Notes under the pieces: model-generated | Told to the model about the DNA's origin: nothing | What the model saw: the letters and a program-made list of their open reading frames with translations, nothing else | Database searches by the model: none | Shown: positions 15,755-23,958 of the stretch, one piece after another | Layout: the number at the start of each line of letters is the position of its first letter | How positions within the stretch are numbered: position 1 is the first letter of the stretch | Position numbers and translations under genes: made by a program | NCBI RefSeq assembly: GCF_026239695.1 | Contig: NZ_JAPIVS010000001.1 | Coordinates: forward strand, 248,001-312,000 | DNA length: 64,000 bases | Direction: 5' to 3' | DNA from: Pedobacter sp. MC2016-15 | Lineage (GTDB): Bacteria; Bacteroidota; Bacteroidia; Sphingobacteriales; Sphingobacteriaceae

Positions 15755-15762
15755 TACTTTTG
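15755..15762 (+). promoter_or_regulatory. TAnnTTTG (-7) element for the second Cys-motif gene
   Basis: TACTTTTG lies 24 bases before the ATG at 15787 on the plus strand, a normal distance for a Bacteroidota promoter. Confidence 0.45.
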
Positions 15763-15786
15763 GATGTAAATTGATATTTAGTGTTC

Positions 15787-16155
15787 ATGCTAAGACGGTT
15801 AACCTGCTTTTTCCTTATTTTCTCAATCATGTGTTCCAGCTTTTCAATGATTCTGGTTCGTACTGGTTTTGAGATGAATAAGAAATACATTGCTGAAAAA
15901 CTATGCGAAAATCGTACGCGCCCCTGGATGCAATGTAAAGGCAGATGTGTTTTAGTAAAAAAAATCAGAGAGGCTGAAGAGAAAGAAGCGAAGGAAATGT
16001 ATAAGGCACCTCAATATGAGGCGGTACTAGTGATTTCCAGCTCTTTAAATACTCCTCATATCACAGATCAGGTGCAGGATCACCCTCTCAATGACTTCAT
16101 TCTTGTATCCTCCTATCTAAATGAGATTTTTCATCCGCCCAGTGCTATCATTTAA
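15787..16155 (+). CDS. Small membrane-anchored protein with C-x9-C-x3-C motif (paralogue)
   Basis: 122 residues from ATG at 15787. An in-frame GTG at 15781 is possible, but the ATG start puts the three cysteines at 40, 50 and 54, exactly as in the paralogue at 4185-4571. Shared features are a hydrophobic N-terminus, GFEMNKKYI, C-x9-C-x3-C with PWMQCKGRC, KKIREAE and the end motif Y-x3-IFHPP. Unlike its paralogue it has no TonB receptor beside it. The function is unknown; a metal-related role is inferred from the paralogue. TACTTTTG at 15755-15762 is a likely promoter. Confidence 0.75.
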   Translation: MLRRLTCFFLIFSIMCSSFSMILVRTGFEMNKKYIAEKLCENRTRPWMQCKGRCVLVKKIREAEEKEAKEMYKAPQYEAVLVISSSLNTPHITDQVQDHPLNDFILVSSYLNEIFHPPSAII

Positions 16156-16253
16156 TATTTAGTATTCCGATTCCCACTCTTCTTAGCAAAATGCTGAAGG
16201 ATGGACTTTGCTATGCAACAAATTTTAAATGACATTTATATAATTCAAAAACA

Positions 16254-17003
16254 ATGAGCACTAAAGAAATAACAAATAATAGAAGATCTTTCTTAAAAAC
16301 CGCGACGTTGCTGGGAGCCGCATCGTTATATCCAATAATATCTTTTGCGGAGACTTCGCTAGATGTGAAATCTAATATATTAGCTGAGGGAAAACTGATC
16401 CTAGGAATGGTAGTTTTCGACGGATTCCAGTTGTTGGATGTTTTCGGGCCATTGGATGTATTTGGTTCCTTAAGAGACAAAGTATCTATTATCATAATAG
16501 GTGAAAAAGGAGAATCGGCTAAAAGTAGCGCAGGACCAGTGTTGAAATTAGATTATACCTTTTCAAATGCTCCGAAAATAGACATCTTGATGATTCCAGG
16601 TGGTGGTGGCACTCGCCGTGAAGTAAAAAATGAGGCTTTTCTAAAAGCTTTTGCTGTTCTCGCAGAATCTGCACCTCATGTTGCCACCATCTGTACAGGT
16701 TCAGCCGTTCTTGCAAAAACAGGGCTACTGGATGGACATAAAGCTACTACTAACAAACGTGCATATACCTGGGCAACCAGCCAGAGTGATAAGGTAACCT
16801 GGGTACCAGAAGCAAGATGGGTAGAAGATGGAAAATTCTTTACATCATCAGGAGTATCTGCGGGTATTGATATGGCGCTTGGGCTCATAGCAAAGATGTT
16901 TGGTAAAGAAACTGCTGTTAGAATAGCTAACGGAGCTGAATATGTATGGAATGACGATCCAAATCGCGATCCGTTTGCTAAAATGAATGGGCTGATCAAA
17001 TAA
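16254..17003 (+). CDS. DJ-1/PfpI family protein with a Tat-type signal
   Basis: 249 residues. N-terminal NNRRSFLKTATLLGAASLYPIISFAE is a textbook twin-arginine signal (RRSFLK). The body is a DJ-1/PfpI domain: LILGMVVFDGFQLLDVFGPLDVFG, MIPGGGGTRRE, and the nucleophile elbow ATICTGSAVLA with Cys147. It resembles the isonitrile-hydratase-like subgroup. A Tat signal would place it in the periplasm, unusual for this mostly cytoplasmic family. Single gene with a hairpin terminator at 17025-17063. Confidence 0.88.
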   Translation: MSTKEITNNRRSFLKTATLLGAASLYPIISFAETSLDVKSNILAEGKLILGMVVFDGFQLLDVFGPLDVFGSLRDKVSIIIIGEKGESAKSSAGPVLKLDYTFSNAPKIDILMIPGGGGTRREVKNEAFLKAFAVLAESAPHVATICTGSAVLAKTGLLDGHKATTNKRAYTWATSQSDKVTWVPEARWVEDGKFFTSSGVSAGIDMALGLIAKMFGKETAVRIANGAEYVWNDDPNRDPFAKMNGLIK

Positions 17004-17024
17004 AGGTAATTGTACAACTACGAA

Positions 17025-17068
17025 GTCGATTGACTAAATTTATTTTACTGGTCAATCGGCTTTCGTTT
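17025..17068 (+). terminator. Terminator hairpin after the DJ-1/PfpI gene
   Basis: AGTCGATTGAC (17025-17035) pairs with GTCAATCGGCT (17053-17063), one G-T pair, followed by TTCGTTTGTTT. Confidence 0.55.
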
Positions 17069-17193
17069 GTTTGCCGGCACATTAGTGACTTTCGATTTTG
17101 AGAAGGTCTTTGGCATACATCAAATTATTCATATGATTTGCTAATAACCGATAAATCTTACATCTTGCTCAGGTTAACATTTAAAATTAGCAC

Positions 17194-17562
17194 ATGGCAG
17201 ATTCTACATCACATTCAAAACACGAAATCTTAATACAAGCCGCATATTCAGCATTTAACAGCAGAAACATTGATGCTGCACTTACTTTGATGCATCCTGA
17301 TGTACACTGGCCCAAAGCATTTGAAGGAGGATACGTAGTTGGGCATGAAGCCGTACGCGAATACTGGAGCAGACAATGGACTGAAATCAATCCGATCGTT
17401 CAGCCGGTTGCTATTAAGGAACTACCAAATGGCAAGATCGAAGTTGAAGTAGCTCAGCTGGTAAAAGATCTGGAAGGTAATGTACTTTTTGACGGAATAG
17501 TGAAGCATATTTATGTCGTAGAGAATGATCTGTTGAAGCACATGGATGTTAAGATGATCTAA
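17194..17562 (+). CDS. Nuclear transport factor 2-like (SnoaL-type) protein
   Basis: 122 residues with the NTF2/SnoaL pattern: an N-terminal helix (ILIQAAYSAFNSRNIDAALTLMHPDVHW), EGGYVVGHEAVREYWSRQW and the beta-rich C-terminal half (KIEVEVAQLVKDLEGNVLFDGIVKHIYVVENDLLKHMDV). These cone-shaped folds serve as isomerases, lactone-forming enzymes or small-molecule binders. No catalytic residues single out one activity. Monocistronic. Confidence 0.85.
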   Translation: MADSTSHSKHEILIQAAYSAFNSRNIDAALTLMHPDVHWPKAFEGGYVVGHEAVREYWSRQWTEINPIVQPVAIKELPNGKIEVEVAQLVKDLEGNVLFDGIVKHIYVVENDLLKHMDVKMI

Positions 17563-17655
17563 TCTGAAAGGGATACCACTTTACTTATGACAAAACATAT
17601 TTTATTGACATTTAAATTAATTGTTTCTAAATTTGCTTTAGGAGGTAATTGATTC

Positions 17656-17844
17656 ATGACAAAGAAAGATATAAAGCTATTGATGGAACTAGCTGAGAAA
17701 ACAAGGAAAACTCCTTGTACCAAAGAGGAAGCGCTGGAGCGCCTCGTAAGGGCAGGGATTCTCAAGAAGAATGGTGAGTTCACAAAGCACTACCCTGCAC
17801 TTGCTGCATTTGCAAAAAAACAAAATGTATCAAGAGAGGCCTAA
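17656..17844 (+). CDS. Small protein overlapping an ART-like gene; antitoxin candidate
   Basis: 62 residues, helical and charged: MTKKDIKLLMELAEKTRK, then TKEEALERLVRAGILKKNGEFTKHYPALAAFAKKQ. AGGAGGT (17641-17647) precedes the ATG, a clear and rather strong Shine-Dalgarno sequence. Its last 20 bases overlap the ATG of the larger ART-like gene in another frame, so the two are translationally coupled. A small upstream gene with such an overlap is the usual arrangement of an antitoxin before its toxin. The family is not recognised and the role is inferred from position only. Confidence 0.6.
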   Translation: MTKKDIKLLMELAEKTRKTPCTKEEALERLVRAGILKKNGEFTKHYPALAAFAKKQNVSREA

Positions 17845-18460
17845 TTTCATCCTAGGTTTTCATGGGTGTGATAAGAGTGTTTGCGAGACGCTACTAAATC
17901 ATCCTGACACTTATAAATCTAGTAAAGAAAGTCATGATTGGCTTGGTCATGGTATCTATTTTTGGGAAAATAATCATGACCGCGCATTACAGTGGGCTTA
18001 TGATAAGAAAAAGCGTGGATCACTAAATTATCCTGCAGTCATTGGTGCTATTTTACACCTGGGAAACTGTTGTGATCTGACTGATCAAGAATCGATTGGC
18101 CTTGTAAAATCCTATCATAAATCTCTCGAAGAAGATTATGGAAAATTGGGCTTTAGTCTTCCTAAAAATCGTGATCTAAAAACAGATACTTACCAAGACA
18201 TGTTATTGAGAGAATTAGACTGTACAGTATTAGAATATATGCACGCTAAAATTCATAGCCAATATGATTATGAAATTGCTGCGAGCGGATATAGTAACTA
18301 CAAAGTTTACGATTCGGTACGTGGTGTATTTACTGAGGGCGGCCCTATATATACTGGTGCAGGGATATTCGAGAAAAGTCATATACAGATTTGTATACGT
18401 AATTCTAACTGCATAAAAGGATTCTTCCTTCCTAGGAAAGAGAAAAAATGGCCGGCCTGA
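17825..18460 (+). CDS. Predicted ADP-ribosyltransferase-fold (ART-like) toxin candidate
   Basis: 211 residues from ATG at 17825; upstream in-frame non-ATG codons fall inside the small gene. FILGFHGC (His13), WLGHGIYFWENNHDRALQWA (Tyr45) and VFTEGGPIYTGAG (Glu171) give an H-Y-E set spaced as in PARP/diphtheria-type ART folds and DUF3990-like toxins. The KSHIQICIRN segment near the end is also distinctive. No signal peptide, so cytoplasmic. It overlaps the 62-residue gene by 20 bases. Likely target modification by NAD is inference; an alternative is a non-toxic ART-fold enzyme. Confidence 0.6.
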   Translation: MYQERPNFILGFHGCDKSVCETLLNHPDTYKSSKESHDWLGHGIYFWENNHDRALQWAYDKKKRGSLNYPAVIGAILHLGNCCDLTDQESIGLVKSYHKSLEEDYGKLGFSLPKNRDLKTDTYQDMLLRELDCTVLEYMHAKIHSQYDYEIAASGYSNYKVYDSVRGVFTEGGPIYTGAGIFEKSHIQICIRNSNCIKGFFLPRKEKKWPA

Positions 18461-18619
18461 TACTAGACATTTACAACAAATCCCACTTAGCAAACTCCAA
18501 TTTTACTACCTATAGCATAGAGCGTAAATATTGAGCATGCGAGTAATCCGTTCCAGACAATACTCTTTAGCGTCATTATAATGATTTTTCGAGTATATTG
18601 TGAATGACAAAACGTAATA

Positions 18620-18769
18620 ATGAAAGACGTCAAAAAACAAAACCTTCCTTCAAAAATTTGCCCGGTTTGCAACCGGCCTTTTACCTGGCGCAAGAAATGG
18701 GAGAAAAACTGGGACGAAGTTCGTTATTGCAGTAAAAAATGCAGCGGTTCAAAAAATAAGAGTGATTAA
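18620..18769 (+). CDS. DUF2256 zinc-ribbon-like protein
   Basis: 49 residues from ATG at 18620 to TAA at 18767-18769. The sequence has [17 protein letters not shown], then [10 protein letters not shown], giving C-x2-C and C-x3-C pairs around a W-rich core; this is the DUF2256 pattern. Length and motifs match the family. DUF2256 genes are often found near cryptochrome/photolyase genes, but none is in this window. The next gene, DUF1810, is 66 bases downstream on the same strand. Confidence 0.85.
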   Translation: MKDVKKQNLPSKICPVCNRPFTWRKKWEKNWDEVRYCSKKCSGSKNKSD

Positions 18770-18834
18770 ACCGATCAACCTTGTAAAACCAAATCGTATC
18801 CCAATCGTTGTTTAGTTCTGAAAAAGGTAATTCA

Positions 18835-19278
18835 ATGAACTCAACAGATCCACACAACCTCAACAGATATATTTCCGCACAGGAAAGAGATTACGAAACA
18901 GCATTAGCTGAAATCAGTTATGGAAAAAAGCGATCGCACTGGATGTGGTATATCTTTCCGCAAATCCAGGGACTCGGCTTTTCTGAAGCTGCGAAGCATT
19001 ACGAAATCAAAGATTTGAAAGAAGCTACAGCATATCATGGTCATCCTGTGCTTGGCCCCAGACTGATCAAGATCTCGCAGGCTTTACTCCAGCACGAAAA
19101 CCGTACTGCTTCTGAAATATTTGGCAATCCTGACGACATGAAACTGCGTTCAAGCATGACCTTATTTGCCGCGGTGCCAAATGCCGATCCAGTCTTCCAG
19201 AAAGTAATAGATCAATTTTTTGGTGGAGAAAGCGATCAGAAAACTCAGAGGATCCTCGGATCCCGGGCATCTGACTAA
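18835..19278 (+). CDS. DUF1810 family protein
   Basis: 147 residues from ATG at 18835; AAAGG lies upstream, and the longer TTG-started frame at 18808 is less likely. HNLNRYISAQERDYETALAEI, KKRSHWMWYIFPQIQGLG, HPVLGPRLIKISQALL and DDMKLRSSMTLFAAV are the conserved DUF1810 blocks. The family is cytoplasmic and of unknown biochemical role. It is probably co-transcribed with the DUF2256 gene. Confidence 0.9.
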   Translation: MNSTDPHNLNRYISAQERDYETALAEISYGKKRSHWMWYIFPQIQGLGFSEAAKHYEIKDLKEATAYHGHPVLGPRLIKISQALLQHENRTASEIFGNPDDMKLRSSMTLFAAVPNADPVFQKVIDQFFGGESDQKTQRILGSRASD

Positions 19279-19311
19279 AACTCAGCGGATACCTGGCCTG
19301 GAATAGAATAG

Positions 19312-20325
19312 CTATAATTTATCAATAACGCTCATCACTAACTTGTGGCCGAGCGTACCATTTTCTTCCAATATACGGTGAGCCTCCGTCACGGATTCAA
19401 TACTCAGACCTTTGAAAACCCGAACAGGCGGAGCCTTGATTACCCCAACATCAATCATATTTGCTATCCGTTTCAGGTTTTTACCATACCAGTCATATTG
19501 GTGATATAATGAATAGGCATAATTCGAAATATTAATCACAGTCGCACCCTTATTAAAAAGTGAAGACCTCGCCTTTTCAGTACTCAAAGCAGTCACATCG
19601 GCAAAAGTTCCATTAAGTTTTAAGGCCTCAGCACCAACTTCTGAGATCGCTGCTCCTACAAGATCAACGCAGTAGTCAAAATCTTCTCCAGCATTAGCAG
19701 TCCGTAATTTATCAATAAGATCATCCTGCTTATAATTAACTATTTGTTGTGGAAGCAGCCCACTATCAATAAGGATATCATGACTTTCAGGGCTTCCCGC
19801 GGTTGCAATCAGACGGGCATGACCTGCGGCAATCAGTAATTTGATGAGTGCCAGACCCACACCACCTGCACCACCGGCGATCAGTATACTTTCAGTTTTA
19901 TTGATCTGCAGCCTGTCGTAAACCTGCAGCGCAGTTAGGTAGGCAACAGGAATAGCCGCCGCTTCATGAAAACTAAGGCGGTCCGGTTTGACCGCAAGAA
20001 TGCTTTCAGGCACCAATATGTATTGGGCATAAGTACCGTTTGATCCCATACTTCCGGAGGCAGCAAAAACCTCATCGCCAATCTTAAAGTTCGTAACACC
20101 GGTTCCGGTCTTCTCAACGATACCTGACAACTCCCTGCCAAGAATTCTGGAGTGTAACCTGGCACGTTCCGGCCCGCCTTTTCTCATTTGATAATCTATG
20201 GGATTAAAGCCACTGGCATAAATTTTCACCAAGACCTGCTGCTGTCCCGGCTCATTAATTTTAAGCGCAGTCTGAAGCTCGAAATTCTCCGTACCACCAA
20301 AATCTTTTAATACAATAGCTTCCAT
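19312..20325 (-). CDS. Quinone-oxidoreductase-like MDR family protein
   Basis: 337 residues, medium-chain dehydrogenase/reductase. The N-terminal GroES-like part contains FNPIDYQMRKGG, ILGRELSGIVEKTGTGVTNFKIGDEVFA; the Rossmann part has ILIAGGAGGVGLALIKLL. No structural-zinc cysteine cluster is present, so it belongs with NADPH:quinone reductase/crotonyl-reductase types rather than zinc alcohol dehydrogenases. It follows a second MDR gene (20392-21351) on the same strand, 66 bases apart, probably one operon. Confidence 0.88.
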   Translation of the reverse strand: MEAIVLKDFGGTENFELQTALKINEPGQQQVLVKIYASGFNPIDYQMRKGGPERARLHSRILGRELSGIVEKTGTGVTNFKIGDEVFAASGSMGSNGTYAQYILVPESILAVKPDRLSFHEAAAIPVAYLTALQVYDRLQINKTESILIAGGAGGVGLALIKLLIAAGHARLIATAGSPESHDILIDSGLLPQQIVNYKQDDLIDKLRTANAGEDFDYCVDLVGAAISEVGAEALKLNGTFADVTALSTEKARSSLFNKGATVINISNYAYSLYHQYDWYGKNLKRIANMIDVGVIKAPPVRVFKGLSIESVTEAHRILEENGTLGHKLVMSVIDKL

Positions 20326-20391
20326 ATAATTATAACAAGAGAATCAGAAATGAATGAAACAGAGAATTTCGAGCGACAAGATTTGAATAGA

Positions 20392-21351
20392 TTAAGGAAC
20401 CATAATCACACGGCCAATCCTGCCCCGCTCTTCAGCCCGTGCATGTGCAGCAGCGGCCTCGGATAAGGGAAACACTTTGTCAATAGGTACTTTTAACTCC
20501 CCTGTTGCAGCCTGGCCCAAAGCAGTATCCATACGTTCGTATACTCCGTCATCAACCAGGGCTTGTCCTAATAGACATCCATGGATAACCAGGCGGTGCG
20601 CGAGGATATACATCGTGCTCAAAGTCGCTTGTGAAGATTCAAAAGCACCAAGGATCACTACCCTACCGCCATCTTTCACAGCCGGAAGTACTTCCTGCAG
20701 ATTTGCCAGTCCTACGGTATCGATCAATACATCGACCCCTCCGCCATTCAATAATGATTTTACTTGCTCTGCAATAGGAGTATCATTTAATACAATTGGA
20801 TCAGACAAACCGTAATTACGAAGTTCTTCCAATGTTGCGGCACTACTACCAGTTCCTAATACTCTTGCTCCGATTTTTGAAGCCAGCTGCAATGTAGGTA
20901 CACCCACTCCGCCTGCTGCACCCAATACCAGTACAGTTTCGCCAGCTTTCAGATCTCCCTGAAATAATGCCTGTGCTGCAGTTCCAGTACCGATCAGCGC
21001 TGCTGTTGCCAGTTTCATATCCATACCTTCAGGAACCAGCCATGATTGTGATGCCGGAACTACGCGCAAGGAAGCGTGAGATCCTTTCCATGAAAATACT
21101 GATACTTTATCCCCAACTTTAAATGAGGTCACACCTGGCCCCAGTTCGATAACTTCTCCTGATGAAGCGTAACCGCCTACCTGACCAGCAAATGCCGGGG
21201 GCGAAGAACGGCGACCGCCAATATCACCACCTTCAATGCTGATGGCTTCCACTTTGATTAAGATTTCACCCTCTCCCGGAACGGGATCAGGAACTTCAGT
21301 ATAGTATAAAACTTCGGGTTTTCCGGGTTGATCGTAAATTGCTGCGTGCAT
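20392..21351 (-). CDS. Quinone oxidoreductase (MDR family)
   Basis: 319 residues. VKVEAISIEGGDIGGR in the GroES-like domain and VLVLGAAGGVGVPTLQLASKIGARVLGTGSSAATLEELRNYG in the nucleotide-binding domain identify the zinc-free quinone reductase branch. It should take NADPH in the cytoplasm. It is the first gene of a two-gene minus-strand unit with the MDR gene at 19312. No HxlR regulator adjoins this pair, unlike the SDR and NmrA loci. Confidence 0.88.
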   Translation of the reverse strand: MHAAIYDQPGKPEVLYYTEVPDPVPGEGEILIKVEAISIEGGDIGGRRSSPPAFAGQVGGYASSGEVIELGPGVTSFKVGDKVSVFSWKGSHASLRVVPASQSWLVPEGMDMKLATAALIGTGTAAQALFQGDLKAGETVLVLGAAGGVGVPTLQLASKIGARVLGTGSSAATLEELRNYGLSDPIVLNDTPIAEQVKSLLNGGGVDVLIDTVGLANLQEVLPAVKDGGRVVILGAFESSQATLSTMYILAHRLVIHGCLLGQALVDDGVYERMDTALGQAATGELKVPIDKVFPLSEAAAAHARAEERGRIGRVIMVP

Positions 21352-21455
21352 AATTGTCTTTGATTTGATAAATATGCATTGATAACAAATGGTTGATCAA
21401 TTTGATTGCAAGCTCAGTGTCATCCTTGAAACAACAGATGATGCTTCAATATCTG

Positions 21456-22952
21456 TTAATTGACCATACTAAACCCAGCAAACTGAGCATTCAATGATTG
21501 AGCACCTTTGAAATGTAAACCTACCCTCGGCGACCTGTCCCACTGCATCAGTTTATCCGCTTTGGTTCCGGCAGCTGCAGTCAACTGTTTCCATTCAGCT
21601 TTCCCTTGTCGGTAGTAAAATTGACAGGAACCTTCGGCATCCAGCGACAAGCGCAATTCTACAGGTTGTGATTTTGAAATTGGAGCCTTGGACAACGGAG
21701 AAAAACCCTTTCCCTGCACCTGCCATAGTACAACCTGGCCATCCTGAACGCCTACACCCAGAGCCGCATTTGCATCCCCATAAAAAGCCAGGCCTTTCAG
21801 CGCTGCATTATGATTGAGGACAGTAGTTTCAGCCACAAAGTGATTTGACACTGGTCTGGTAGTAAGCACAATGCCCGTTTCATTTCCTGATTTCACAGTG
21901 CCGGACAAGCTCAGCCCCCCGTTTTGCTGTTTAATCAGCGGTGTCGAGTTTCGGAAATCCCATTGCCAGTATTTACCCAGCTCTGCTGTTTTGAAGTTAT
22001 CATGAATATCCTGCGCCTTGCCACCAACAATTTCCTGAGCTTTAAATGCCGGCCAGCCATCTGGTCCCGACCAGACCAGTTCCGATATCAGCGCTTCCCT
22101 GCCAGTCAGGATGGTGCTTTTTTTGTTGTAGGCGTGATGGAGGTAAAACTCACGACCATCAGTTCCCTTCACAAAAGTACCATGCCCCATACACTTCCAC
22201 TGATCATTTTCAGTTAAAATCGGGTTGCCACTATACTTTTCATAGGGGCCATTGATACTTTTTGAACGCGCTACCCTTACATTATAACTGCAGTCGATAC
22301 CACAGCAGTTACCAGCTGAATAAAAAAGATAGTAGTACCCATTCTTCTTCAGAATACTCTGTCCTTCCATGCCTATCTTTTGATCATCCTTTAAGATCGA
22401 AGTAAGCTCGCCCTCCAGATGAAGCCCGTCTGCAGATAACTTACTTGATAACAATTCTATAGGGCGGTTATCCAGGCCATATGCTTTAAAGCTGATATAC
22501 AACTGACCCCCATCGTCAAAGATAAACGCATCAATTGCCTCTTTACCAAAGGTGATGAGTGTACCATGATCCACAAAACCCCTGTCCGGATACTTTGAAG
22601 TGGCAACGCCGATGTAAGAAGTGTTATCAGATTTGCGGCGGGCCGTATAATAGAGGTAATAAGTATCTTTTATTTTATAATATTCCGGTGCCCAGAAAGA
22701 GCCTGATGTCCATTCAGGGGCCTTATCAAATACATAACCCGTCTGCTGCCAGTTTTTAAGATCCGGGGATTTGAATACAGGGAAATGAGGAGCCCACTCC
22801 GAAGATGTACCTACCGCGAAATAAGTATCATCAACTTTGATTACCGATGGATCTGCAAAATCACCAGCGATGACAGCTCCGGGGTTACGCTGCGCGAAAA
22901 TAGCAAATGGAAACAGGCAAAAGATCAGGAGGTTCAAAAAAGGTTTTTTCAT
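21456..22952 (-). CDS. Secreted glycoside hydrolase family 43 enzyme
   Basis: 498 residues from ATG at 22950-22952, which puts the signal peptide (MKKPFLNLLIFCLFPFAIFAQ) at the very N-terminus; longer frames only add a poor N-terminus. The five-bladed propeller shows ADPSVIKVDDTYFAVG (catalytic base Asp34), a central IDAFIFDDGGQLYISF and GMEGQSILKKNGYYYLFYS (acid Glu). The last ~180 residues form a jelly-roll accessory domain. Activity on arabinan, xylan or galactan cannot be separated from sequence alone. Probably periplasmic. Single gene, distant from the SusCD operon. Confidence 0.9.
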   Translation of the reverse strand: MKKPFLNLLIFCLFPFAIFAQRNPGAVIAGDFADPSVIKVDDTYFAVGTSSEWAPHFPVFKSPDLKNWQQTGYVFDKAPEWTSGSFWAPEYYKIKDTYYLYYTARRKSDNTSYIGVATSKYPDRGFVDHGTLITFGKEAIDAFIFDDGGQLYISFKAYGLDNRPIELLSSKLSADGLHLEGELTSILKDDQKIGMEGQSILKKNGYYYLFYSAGNCCGIDCSYNVRVARSKSINGPYEKYSGNPILTENDQWKCMGHGTFVKGTDGREFYLHHAYNKKSTILTGREALISELVWSGPDGWPAFKAQEIVGGKAQDIHDNFKTAELGKYWQWDFRNSTPLIKQQNGGLSLSGTVKSGNETGIVLTTRPVSNHFVAETTVLNHNAALKGLAFYGDANAALGVGVQDGQVVLWQVQGKGFSPLSKAPISKSQPVELRLSLDAEGSCQFYYRQGKAEWKQLTAAAGTKADKLMQWDRSPRVGLHFKGAQSLNAQFAGFSMVN

Positions 22953-23147
22953 TTGGTTAAGGTTATACATGCATTGCTCTTTAAGGTAAAGATAAAAAAA
23001 TCCCCCTACTGAGATAGAGATAAAAGGTTTAAGTGTATGATCAAAGCATAGAACAAACATATCAAATGGGTGTTACAGAAACATCAAACCATAAAAACCG
23101 CAGGTAAATCACCTGCACCCTAATCTTACCTATAAAATGAAAAACAG

Positions 23148-23957
23148 ATGGATTTAAATATCAAAGGAAAAGTAGCCGTCATCACAGGTGGCGATTCAGG
23201 TATAGGTCTCGAGACCGCTAAATTACTGGCGCAGGCAGGTGCAAAAATTGTGCTGGCCGACGTGAAAAAAGAAGAACTGGAAAAAGCAGAACAGGAAGTC
23301 AGACGTACTGTACCCGAGGCAGAAGTTACAACAGCTGTCGTAGATCTTTCATCAAATGATAGTGTTGTTGATTTTGCTCAGCAGACAAAAGATAAGCACG
23401 GCCCCGTACATATTGTGATCAACTGTGCAGGAGCACGGGGTGCCGCAGGAGATTTCCTTACCCTCACAGATGACGACTGGCAGGAAACTATCAATATCGA
23501 TCTCTTGGGTGCGGTTCGCTTATGCCGTGCGTTCATCCCTCAATTACAGGAAAACGGCTGGGGACGTGTCGTACTGATTTCTTCTGAAAATGCTTATCAG
23601 CCGTATGAAGAAGAATCGCCTTATAATGCTTGTAAAGCGGGTATTATCAATCTTTCCAAATGTCTGTCCAGATCTTACTCCAAAGATGGATTGCTGTTTA
23701 ACACTGTCTCGCCAGCATTTATCGCTACACCTATGACTGATGCCATGATGGATGAGCTCGCAGAAGAACGTGGTGAAAGCCGCGAACAAGCAATCGAGTG
23801 GTTCCTGAAAAATAAACGTCCGAACCTCGCAGTGGGCAGACGTGGTAAACCAGAGGAAGTAGCCAATGTGATTGCGTTTCTGTCTTCAGACCTCGCAAGT
23901 TTTGTCAATGGCAGCAATTACCGGGTGGATGGTGGCGCAGTAGAATCCGCATTTTAA
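23148..23957 (+). CDS. SDR family oxidoreductase
   Basis: 269 residues. TGGDSGIGLE is at 13-22, NCAG at 92-95, Ser145/146 (ISSENAY) and Y-x3-K at Tyr159/Lys163 (YNACKAG), with VDGGAV at the end. Fully equipped for catalysis. It lies 1 base upstream of the alpha/beta hydrolase gene, so the two form one transcript. The pair may modify and hydrolyse the same small molecule; the substrate is unknown. Confidence 0.92.
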   Translation: MDLNIKGKVAVITGGDSGIGLETAKLLAQAGAKIVLADVKKEELEKAEQEVRRTVPEAEVTTAVVDLSSNDSVVDFAQQTKDKHGPVHIVINCAGARGAAGDFLTLTDDDWQETINIDLLGAVRLCRAFIPQLQENGWGRVVLISSENAYQPYEEESPYNACKAGIINLSKCLSRSYSKDGLLFNTVSPAFIATPMTDAMMDELAEERGESREQAIEWFLKNKRPNLAVGRRGKPEEVANVIAFLSSDLASFVNGSNYRVDGGAVESAF

Positions 23958-23958
23958 T

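Noticed and set aside
17771..18460. Longer version of the ART-like protein with an upstream non-ATG start
   Set aside because: The extra residues overlap the small gene over more than 70 bases and do not look like protein of this family; ATG 17825 gives the natural overlap.
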